Shown one piece after another: positions 55,489 to 64,000 of a stretch of 64,000 bases of DNA. The stretch is taken from assembly GCF_019097595.1 (NCBI RefSeq), contig NC_080715.1, positions 1,244,573 to 1,308,572 of the forward strand, given 5' to 3'. The position numbers were made by a program, and so were the translations under genes. This DNA is from Hemibagrus wyckioides (Eukaryota > Chordata > Actinopteri > Siluriformes > Bagridae). Numbering within the stretch: the first letter of the stretch is position 1; the number at the start of each line of letters is the position of its first letter. The notes beneath the pieces were generated by a model, which searched no databases, was not told the DNA's origin, and was given only the letters and a program-made list of their open reading frames with translations.

Positions 55489-56039
55489 TTTGTGGTCTGA
55501 CATTGAAAATATCATCAACACCACGGCAGACCCGAGCGGTGACGAGCCGAGGGCCGACTGAGCGGTTCTGTAATAAAGCTGAAGAATTTTTTACTTTCCT
55601 CCTCGAAGAAGTTCCTGTGAACAAAAGGTGTTGAAGGTCGTTTTACATCATTAATATTCATGACTTCATTAGCCACAAAAAACATCGCCCACATATGGGA
55701 GAGTGTGTGACTTCCTGCTACTTCCTGCATAATTATTCACATTTAAAACACCTCGTCACAATCAGGAGGAAAACACACACACACACACACACACATGATG
55801 ACCGAACTGCAGGCTGGAATTTAAATGAAGGATTTGTTTATTTACTGTGGTGTGTGTGTGTGTCTGAACGTCAGCTCGGAATACGGTGCATTAACACAGA
55901 GTAAGGAAATTGATTAGGAGATTTATTCATTTATTTAATATTTATGTAAAGAGTCTCCAGTGTCAAAACAGTGACATTTTCCCACATCTTCTGTCACCTT
56001 CTGACATCATCAAACTGTTTCACCCTTCTCTCTCTCTTC
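54774..56039. other. Non-repetitive DNA with GT and CA tracts
   Basis: (GT)n at about 55195-55211 and 55333-55357; (CA)n at 55450-55486 and 55772-55794. Open frames around 55290-55624 and 55515-55904 are built mainly from these tracts. No gene is recognised. Confidence 0.55.
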
Positions 56040-56650
56040 AGGAGGTGAGATGCTGCTCAGTTGGGTTCAGGTCTACTGACTGACCTTTCTAGCCTGAAAC
56101 CTTCCACTTTCCTCCTGATGAAGTCATGTGATGAGGAACAGTATGTTTTGGATCATGATAAAGTTCCTCCTGATTAGATTAGACACATTTCTCTGTAAAT
56201 GATCAGACAGTGTTGATGTCACTGACTGTTTTGGGGTTTTTTCTTGGCCAGTCTGTTCCATGTGGTCAGACTGTTGTATACCCAGTGTTTCAGTAAAAGC
56301 TCTGATAGATCTTCTCTCTTTTCTCAGCTTCAGAATGGCTCACTTTTCTCCCATTGACAGCTCTCCGATCTTCATGTTGGTTTAACCTTTTTAACAACAA
56401 ACACAATCTTCCCAGGTGAAACCCAGCACTCGGACCAAGAGTTCAGAGCTATAACTGTTTTGAATGATCAATCTAACAGCTCTCACCTGGGCAACAGGAT
56501 CTGTTCCAATATTTGTGATCACTTGAATAATGGGTGGGTTCAGACTGAAGTTGCCATGTTCTAAGGTGTTAAACACGTCTAGATATAAATATCAGGAGAA
56601 GACTGCTGAATGTCTGATTTCATGTCTGATCTCAAACCCAAATGTCTTCA
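56040..56650 (-). pseudogene. Tc1/mariner-like transposase remnant (minus strand)
   Basis: On the minus strand from about 56393, the sequence reads like the start of a fish Tc1-like transposase (helix-turn-helix): NMKIGELSMGEK, a stop, then AILKLRKERRSIRAFTETLG, to about 56290. After a large internal deletion (near 56235) the C-terminal part appears in pieces: LQRNVSNLIRRNFIM, then in a shifted frame DPKHT and later DLNPTE (about 56205-56055), which belong to the catalytic DD(E/D) core. Upstream (56400-56650) is probably the element's 5' untranslated region. Terminal inverted repeats were not located. It is inactive. Confidence 0.75.
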
Positions 56651-57868
56651 GTTTGTAGCAACAAATAACGCTGGCTTTAACACTCCAGTATTTCAGAGCA
56701 GACTGTAGAAATTCTGTTTTATATTTCATTTAATCATTATTGAAATTAATATAAAGATGTGATTTGCAGCAGTGTTACAGCTGCTGGTATGGAGAATTAC
56801 TCAACACCTTCTGACCAATCAGAGTACAGATCTCCTCAGCGGTGTGGTGTGAGCTACAGTGCAGCACATGTCATTTTCCGTATCTCCGTGTGGGATGAGA
56901 CGTTAATGAACCGTCTTCAGGCAGTGTGAATCTTTATATTCTCTTCCACTCTTTCATCTTTCAGGTGACGAGTTCTATCCATCACTCTCCATCAAGCCTT
57001 TTTGAAATCTGTCAAAGGATTCAGATAAAACTCACATGGCTGTGTCCGGCATCGTGATCAAATCTGGCATGGTTAGTGTATTAGATGTCATTTCTAATCA
57101 CAGAACAGTGGAGAAATGAAGTGTAATGAACGTAACACAGCGTCCGGATCCATTAGACCTCGTCTCCTTATTTCAGCGACTTTAACACTGAAAGCTTTTA
57201 ATCTCAGAGAAGACAAGAATGTGAAGTGGGTTTCTGAGTGTGTGTGTGTGTGTTCCTGAAATTGGACCAAAGATCAGAATAACCATTAACCACAGTATTC
57301 CATATCCATACTACCCCCAAAACTACCCAAGGACCAAACTACTCCTCTAACTATCTCCTAAAGCTAATCCCTCAAAATACTTTACCTACTGAAACAAATA
57401 CCAAAAACCTCAAATGTCCTCCATATCCTGAGTATCATTAATATTTCCCCTAAAGAGATATTATAAAAAGACATGTGGCAGAGCTTCAGAGTGTAAACAG
57501 TGTAGATATGAGCAGCAGACTGGAGTGGAATTAAAGAGACAGAGAAGTGTAAACATTGTCAACAGTGTAAAGAGTCAACTGAGTCAACAGTGACGGAATG
57601 AAGAGGGAAGAGTGAAGAGTACTGTATGGAGTGAATAGGAGAAAAGAAAAGAAAAAGAGAAGTGAAATGTGAGTGGAGATGGATATGAAATGGATGGTGG
57701 TGAAGTTCAGACAGTGAACATTAGTGTTTCAGTACAGTGATGAGCTTCTGCAGAGTGTGACCTCTGGACTGCTCACTTCTACTCAGGAGAACTGAGGAGA
57801 ACAAGATTCCTACTAAAGAGTCTCTATTGTCTCTATTGTTTACCCAGTAGGGAGGTCATGGAGGGGTT
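56651..57868. other. Non-repetitive DNA, no gene recognised
   Basis: Mixed sequence with a short (GT)n tract at 57239-57252 and an A/C-rich segment at 57290-57450. No open frame of note on either strand. Confidence 0.5.
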
Positions 57869-58420
57869 GCTGACACTGTCCTAAACAGCTTTACAGAAAT
57901 ATATACATTTAGAATAAAAATTACAAAGTTTAAAAGGAAACTTTTTTATATTTATCCCTAATGAACAAGCCTGAGGCAACTGCAGTGAGGAAAAACTCCC
58001 TGAGATGACAGGAAGAAGAACCCTTGAGAGGAACCAGACTGAAAAGGGAATCTCATCTACATCTGGGTGACTCCAGAGAGTGGGATTATAAATCATGTAA
58101 TTTCTACAGCAGTATATCGTCAGGTGGAGTTGTGCAACCAAAGGTTTTTGATCAATTTATAAGTACGAGTACCAGCTTAAATTCTGAAAGCCATCAAATG
58201 TTCCATAAACTGCTACAGTACTTCAAAACCATCGCCATGTTCTCCAAGTGGTTCTATCCACAGCAGTCCCATATATCTCCAGGTAGTCCACATGGGGCCA
58301 ACCTCAGCAACAGTAGTAGTAACCCAGAAGTAGGGAATCAGGATGGATCAGGCAGGTCCGGAGAGTAGAACTGGTCAGGAGCTCTGGGAGCTCAGGAGTA
58401 GCATGTGATAATAAATAGCC
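57869..58420 (-). repeat. Interspersed repeat, LINE-type 3' region and tail (minus strand)
   Basis: On the minus strand this reads GAGTTTTTCCTCACTGCAGT, GCCTCAGGCTTGTTCATTAG, GGGATAAATATAAA, TTTTAAACTTTGTAATTT and CTGTAAAGCTGTTT. This is a block seen at the 3' ends of many fish interspersed repeats. A second, shorter copy of the end lies at 63350-63475 on the plus strand. It lies downstream, in the same orientation, of the RT remnant at 58421-58980, so the two may be one element. Confidence 0.75.
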
Positions 58421-58980
58421 TGCACCTAAGCTTCCTGAGCAGATCAGTCTGCTCATCCCTTTCTTATACACAGTTGACCTTCCAGTCCAGCTTGTTATGG
58501 AGATGGACACCAAGGTATCTGTGTCAACCAGCTCAACGTCCTAACCCATGATGGTAAAGGGGCTGGTTGTGGTCCTCTTTTCTCATAGTCCACCAACAGC
58601 TCTTTGGTCTTGAGGAGAAGATGGGTCTTTCTTCACCACTCCACAATGTTCTTGACCAGGTTCCTCTTTCTGTCCATCCCTAATCCACCTGACCACCACA
58701 GAGTCATAAGAGAATTTCCAGGGGCTGTGACCCATTTCAGCAGGAGATGTTGGATCTAACACCATAGATAAATCAAAGAAAGTGTTTCTTAATGTGGTGC
58801 TGTAGTCCAAATGGGAGTTTCAGTAGATATATGGCTGCATGGTCCACATCTACCCATGGCTGAGAGGTAAACTGCAGGAGGTCAGAAAAAAGCTGGCATG
58901 TGGTCTCATATGGAACAGCACTGGTCTCTCCAGGACCTTCATGACAAGTGATGTGAAGGCTCCTGGCCCATATATCATAT
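58421..58980 (-). pseudogene. Non-LTR reverse transcriptase C-terminal remnant (minus strand)
   Basis: Reading from 58960 to 58430 on the minus strand in shifting frames gives pieces typical of the RT thumb and connection of a LINE: YDSVVV, LVKNIVEW, THLLLKTKELLVDYEKR, PFTIMG, DVELVDT, then LVSIS, NKLDWKVNC and YKKGMSRL. Several frameshifts and stops interrupt it. The catalytic block is gone. The clade is not certain; it is not the same family as the two L2-like copies or the RTE-like copy. Confidence 0.62.
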
Positions 58981-59612
58981 AATATTGCTAATTAATCATG
59001 ATATGCATATTTTAAATGATAATAAGGTGTGATTTTTCTCTGTAATTGTTAAAGCACCTGTTGTGTGTGTGTGTGTGTGTGGTAATGTGACCGCTGAGGA
59101 GGAGGTGAGGTGTGTGTAATGTGTTTATGCTGAACAGGTCATGTTCAGAGTCGGTGTGAATCAACAGGAACAGCAGTCTGGGGAGAGCCCGGCATTTTCC
59201 TCAGCGCCTGCTGTGATTTATTATATTATTGATGGTGGTGTCAGTGTGAGAGTCGCAGCAGTTTAATCTCTCAATTAATAATAAAGTCTTCTGCTGTTCA
59301 CTCTCTTTGTCTCCATTCATTGCTTTGATTTTTGTTTTTATTAACTCTTCTGAAAAGTGTAATTGTAGGCTGTTTTAGCCCCGGAGAAAATGTTAGTATG
59401 AATAATTTGTGATCTTACAATGTTTCTTGTGTTACATCAGTGTGTGCTTGTGTATTTGTATGAAGATGATTATTAAGGTGCTATTCCCAGGAGTAAAACA
59501 GGACGATTCTGACATGAGATAAATGTACAGATTTCTGTTTTTAATGCCATTTAGTTCAAATGTTATAAAAAGAAAATATCACAGGTGAAAGTTATTATTG
59601 TATTAAGAATCA
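58981..59612. other. Non-repetitive DNA, no gene recognised
   Basis: Contains a (GT)n tract at 59059-59080. No coding or repeat signal beyond that. Confidence 0.5.
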
Positions 59613-59755
59613 TGTTATAAATCATTATAAACACCGAGAGTGGGATTATAAATCATTATAAACAAACACCGAGAGTGGGATTATAAATCATTATAAACAA
59701 ACACCGAGAGTGGGATTATAAATCATTATAAACACCGAGAGTGGGATTATAAAAC
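59613..59755. repeat. 35-bp minisatellite, four copies
   Basis: Units starting GAGAGTGGGATTATAAATCA occur at 59636, 59671, 59706 and 59737 (spacing 35, 35 and 31). Each is followed by TTATAAACAAACACC or a 4-base shorter form. The same 20-mer occurs once at 58076-58095 inside the interspersed repeat there. Confidence 0.95.
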
Positions 59756-60253
59756 TGTGGACTTTATGATCATAAAGTGTTCATTGTCTTGTTGAAGTCT
59801 TCAGCTCTTCAGTGCTTCAGACCTGAGAGCAAATTTGTTAATAGAAATTACAGTCCAGTGTCGTCTCCATGGTGTCTCAGAGGTTCTGAGAGTAATCTGG
59901 CTCTATGAGACATATAACTGTGTGTCATCATGTGTGTGTGTGTGTGTGTTCACACTCAGCATCAGTGATTTTATCCTTTCAGACACAGATTCATTAACAG
60001 AACCGTTCATGTAAACATTCTTCTATAAGAGCTTCACTCCTTCTTCTAATCACTCTCACTGTCATTAACAGATTGTTCTGCTCCAGCTGCAGTTAACTGT
60101 ATCACACACACACCAGAGTACATTACACCTTAATTGTGTAATTAACAAGCTGCTGTGATTACGCTCTGGGAATCACTTTAAACTTTTCTATTTCTGTATT
60201 TTTGTGATTGAACAGAATAACACTGTTATTTTATCTTTACTTCTTCACTCCTT

Positions 60254-60297
<44 letters not shown>

Positions 60298-60849
60298 TTC
60301 TTTTGTTTCCTACTTATTATCACATGAGCCCAATTATAGGATCTTGCATCCGAGTGTGTTAACCTCAGATTACAGTTTTATAATGAGCTTACCTATTAGA
60401 GTTCACACACAGCATGTCACCTCGGTTATATTACAGTCCATATGAAGTACAGGAACATTTCAGGAGAGAGAGAGAAAGGCCAGAAATAGTAAGAGGCTTT
60501 TCTAAACTGAATTATCTCTGTTACAGACGAGAGCGCTGAGCCTCCACGGCTTTAATGGGCTTTAATATCGATCCGTAACAGGCCTCCTGTGGTGCTTCTG
60601 ATCTAGACCTCTAATGCTGATGGATGGAGGCGTTTAAACCTCGACGTGCCTCAGCGAATATGACATTAGAGCCACGAGCTTACTGATGAACAGCAGAAAC
60701 AAATCCATCATTAAACCCACGCTACATTACTTAAGAGCGTCACGGTTTAAAAAGCACACAATATTAACTTCTCACACAGGAGGAAATGTTCGAGCTGAAA
60801 AATAAACTGTTGATGAATGTAGTGTGCTGTTTCCTAGTTCCTATGAAAT
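59756..60849. other. Non-repetitive DNA with a (CT)n tract
   Basis: (CT)n at about 60258-60289 and a GT tract at 59932-59949. The rest is A/T-rich to balanced and carries no recognisable gene. Confidence 0.5.
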
Positions 60850-63310
60850 CAACCTACAAAATAGCAGTGTTCAGGGCTCAGGGCCATGTTCAGGACTCAG
60901 GGCCACTTAGGGGCAGGTCCTCCAGGCGAAAGAGGACCATCTCTGCGAGGTGGGCCAGAAAGGAATCCGAATGTCAGACAGCTAGGGTTTTCAAGGATGG
61001 CCCTTTAAGGCCATTTCCACTGCTGCCTACCCCGTCACCCTCGAGTGCTTCAGGGTTCAACCATTACCACCCATGTTCCTGCTCCTTATGTTTCACCACC
61101 TCCTGGGTTAGCTACTGCCAGCTTGCTGTTTCTGGGAACTAGGCAAGGTGAGAACAGCGAGAGGCTCTCTCAGACCACCTGGCTGCGTGGAAGCTTCTGT
61201 CATGTGTGTTGCAGTGGGTTTTGTCAGAAAAGACTACAGAATCAAGTTTGCCTCCCGTCCTCCTTCTTTCAGAGTGTGGTGCCCACTGTTGGTGGCACAG
61301 ACTGAACCTTGTTCCTCCAGGAGTAACTTCTCTCGCATCTGAGAAAGGGAACGTAGACAGTATTCCCCTCCCAGATCGAGCCTCCAGCTTTACATCTGGC
61401 ATTACTTGGTTCCCAAGAGAACAAGGGCTATGCTCAATTTTAGACCTGTCTGCTCTGAATTCTATGCTGAAATGCTTAAGGTCATTGTGTTGCAGATCAG
61501 GTCCCAGGACTGATTTGCAATGATAATCCTGAAGGGTGCCTATCTTCACATGGGCATCTTGCCAGAGCACAGGAGACTCCCCTGGTTTGCTTTCAGGGTG
61601 AAGTGTACTGGTGGCGGGTTCTCCCTTTTGGCCTAGTCTTATTGCTCTCCCTCAGTTCATGGAGGCTGCTCTGGCATAATGATAATAAGTCAGGGCATCC
61701 ACATACTCAATTATTAAGATGACTGGCTCATCTTGGCTCAGTGGAGCCCTGCTTGCCCACATGAGGTCCCTAGGCCCCAACCCAGTGTGTGCTTTCTCCC
61801 TCTCTGAGAACCACCTTCTGGGATTCAGCCACGATGCGGGCATGTCTGTCTCCCATTTGGGGGATTCCATCCTTTCTGCCATAAAGGACATCTAACTAGG
61901 CCATTGCCTCTCTGCCACCCAGGCTCAGAGGGTGCTCAGCTCATGACTGTAGTGGCCTAAGGTATTCCTTTGGGTCTGCTACACAAGACACTGTTTCAAC
62001 TCTGGCTCAGGAGCAGGGGTTTTCACCCTTGCAGACACCCTTTTCAGGGTCACAAGAGTTACATGTCACAAGCTTTATACCCTTGTTATGTGGGCAGATC
62101 CCGGTTTTTCACCTTGGGTCACACTCTTAGGGCATGTCATTGTCACAAGATTTTTTTGACAGACACCCCCCATTGGGTTTAGGAGTGCTCCTGTCTTTCT
62201 CCTGAAATTCTGGGGCTACCTTTGGAGGTCCCCTTTATCAATCATTAGGGCAGTCTGTGTTTTTGCCCTCTGGTCAGGTTGGTGCAAGAGATGTGGCCCT
62301 AGGTAGACACTAGATTTCTCTCACTGAGAGTGATTTACACTCCAGCACATACAGGAAACAGGCTTCGGGCTGAGGCCCAGGGAATGGCATTTCCACCCAT
62401 AGGTGGTGGAATGCTTATGGCAATCATTGGTGGGCGGAAGTGGTCCTTGAGAGATTCCCGTCAGGAGAAGCTTCCTCTCTCAGGTGTAGTGGGCAATTCT
62501 CCACCCCCGCCCTGAGATTTATAACCTCTTGGTCTGCTCTCAGACTCCATTCTCCCTACTGAGGTTGTGGAGACTATTTTGAACTTTCACCTCTGGTGTA
62601 ATCAGTGTCATCAGGATCTAGTTCAGTGCCCTGTTACTACAGTGCTAGAGTTCCTGCAGATACCCCTTTTTGATGGCCTATCACCCTCCACATTGAGGTA
62701 TATGTGGCAGACATTGCTGCAAGTCACATGCCTGTTCTCTGGTATGTCACTTTTTGTGCAGTACCAAGAGGCTGAGGATTTTTTTGCAGACTGTGTCTCC
62801 CCTCTTGGGACCTCTAAGTGGTCCTGGAGGGGCTTCTCTAATCCCTATTTGAGTCAGTGGGCCTTTTTGCAGGCCCTCTGCCCTCCACCCCATGAGTTGG
62901 CAGAGCAGGAGAAACTGCACCTGCTCTGCCCAGTTTGGGTTCTTAGCACTTATGCTCATTGCTCGAGCACATGGTGTAAATCCTCTCCCTTTTCATCTGC
63001 TTTGGTAGCCGCAACAAAAGCAATCCAGTCTCCAAGCAACACCTTGTTCTTTGTAGTGGTAGCTACATCTCCTAGGCTGATTACAGCTCACTCCACTAGG
63101 TGTCTTACCTTGTCCAGCACCCTGGCTTCAGGATAATTGTGCTGCGGTGGGTTGGTGCTCTCAGGAGAACCCCTTTATCAGGTTCTTTAACCTGGACCTG
63201 GACCCCACTCCTGGGTCCTGGATCTTACAGGGCTAATAATGCTCTGCTCTGGCTCGTTTGTGCTCTTTCACCACCTCCAGGACAGACATCTCCCAGCGTG
63301 TGGTGGCGTT
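60850..63310 (+). pseudogene. DIRS1-like tyrosine-recombinase retrotransposon, heavily decayed
   Basis: Plus-strand fragments in many frames follow the order of a DIRS1-type pol. About 61210-61340: FVRKDYRIKFASRPPSFR, the start of the RT region. 61340-61470: pieces corresponding to PDR-SSF and ILDLSALN. 61525-61620: GAYLHMGILPEHRR and FAFRV, where the first catalytic Asp position reads Gly, then VLPFGL. 61703-61740: ILNY, a stop, then DDWLILAQ (DDW codons 61718-61726). 62567-63136: recombinase part with VLEFLQI, GLSPSTLRYMW, LLCPVWVLSTY and HSTR (63089-63100), matching the HxxR motif of tyrosine recombinases. In a shifted frame AAVGWCSQENPFIRFFNLD follows, where a Tyr is expected in place of the second Phe of FF. 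At least ten frameshifts or stops and deletions make it inactive. Inverted terminal and circular-junction repeats were not found. Confidence 0.8.
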
Positions 63311-63344
63311 GGTATTGATGTTCCCATAGTGGTGTATTTTTCCT

Positions 63345-63478
63345 CACTCATTTGGGATAAATATAAATTTTAAACTTTGTCATTTCTATTCAAAATTTTC
63401 ATATTACTGTAAAGCTCCTTTGAGATAACGTGTAATGTTAAAAGCGTTATAGAAATAAAATTGAATTGAATAAATCAC
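63345..63478 (+). repeat. LINE/SINE-type 3' tail ending in GAATTGAATAAA
   Basis: The block reads GGGATAAATATAAA, TTTTAAACTTTGTCATTTCT, ACTGTAAAGCTCCTTTGAGA, AAAAGCGTTATAGAAATAAA and ATTGAATTGAATAAAT. It is a degenerate copy of the tail present at 57869-57960 in the opposite orientation. The end is a short ATTGA-type direct repeat, as expected for non-LTR element tails. Confidence 0.8.
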
Positions 63479-64000
63479 AAATACATTTCAGTCTCTTGTG
63501 TGCACAGCTGTAGTGTGTTTTGCAGTGCTTTGGTTTCTCCTCATTATTTACATCATTATGGAAAGAGAACTTGATCCATTTGCATTGTTTGCCTCCTACA
63601 TGAGTGCAGCATGTCAGGACAGCAACAAAATTTAAATAAAGAAGCACACACACTTCTCATGTAAATGTGTGTGAATAAGATGCATAACATTTCAAAACAA
63701 CAGTAGCTGACAAGATCCAGGATCCAGAGATGGAGTGATAAAAGAGGAGAAGGTGAGCTTTTCTCACACTCATGAACTCCTGTAAAGGAACTCCTGTAAG
63801 AAAGATCTCTAAATCTTTCACACCATGTGGGTGAGGTGAGTGTCCTCAGCATACAGTTCTACAGAAACCTGTGAGGAAATGACCTCACCGACAAAACAGG
63901 CTCCGTTTTCTTTTTTTTATCACAGAACTGAAATTCAAAAAATTCTGACATTGTGTAAAAGTTTTGTTTGTTTGCTCAATATCTCTCTCTCTCTCTCTCT
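63479..64000. other. Non-repetitive DNA to the right edge, ending in (CT)n
   Basis: No gene is recognised. A small direct duplication (GAACTCCTGTAA twice, about 63774 and 63788) and a (CT)n tract from 63982 to the edge are present. Confidence 0.55.

Overview
The window is eukaryotic and almost certainly from a teleost fish. It carries a tRNA-derived SINE, L2-type and RTE-type LINEs, a Tc1-like DNA transposon, a DIRS1-like tyrosine-recombinase element and a Ty3/gypsy element of the Gmr1 type, all of which are typical of fish genomes, on a background of (CA)n/(GT)n microsatellites. Species cannot be fixed from the sequence. I find no convincing host protein-coding exon, rRNA or functional tRNA gene. 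The long open frames are either transposon pieces or stop-free tandem repeats.

Layout. 1-3030: a G/T-rich modular minisatellite that runs off the left edge. 3031-5930: non-repetitive DNA with a minus-strand SINE and several (GT)n tracts. 5936-10313: an 11-bp minisatellite split by a decayed plus-strand L2-like LINE (about 7098-9906). 10330-10930: small GT/CA minisatellites. 10935-12825: a 5'-truncated RTE-like LINE with an internal deletion, followed by a minisatellite (12827-13120) and a possible minus-strand solo LTR. 13560-16940: non-repetitive DNA, TAA/TGA microsatellites and a CA-rich minisatellite of about 120 bp period.

16944-54773: one very large C/A-rich, almost G-free (+ strand) satellite built on a 20-22 bp unit. 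It is interrupted by a minus-strand L2-like LINE fragment (33170-35422) and by a Gmr1-like gypsy fragment (48029-50867). Tandem repeats occupy more than half of the window (about 37 kb).

54774-64000: non-repetitive DNA with decayed transposons: a Tc1-like remnant (56040-56650), a LINE reverse-transcriptase remnant with its tail (57870-58980), a 35-bp minisatellite (59613-59755), and a DIRS1-like remnant (about 60850-63310) followed by a LINE-type 3' tail.

The most interesting points are as follows. The gypsy fragment shows the rare Gmr1 order, with integrase upstream of reverse transcriptase, and a SCAN-like Gag, in one readable piece. The giant array has internal long-range duplications (offset about 6.24 kb) and module recurrences. 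Perfect hairpins sit at a deletion joint and at the outer edge of the LINE inside that array. All three retroelements lodged in tandem arrays have lost sequence at one or both ends in ways that simple target-primed 5' truncation does not explain. Nothing here acts as an operon or pathway; the window is a record of mobile-element insertion and tandem-repeat turnover.
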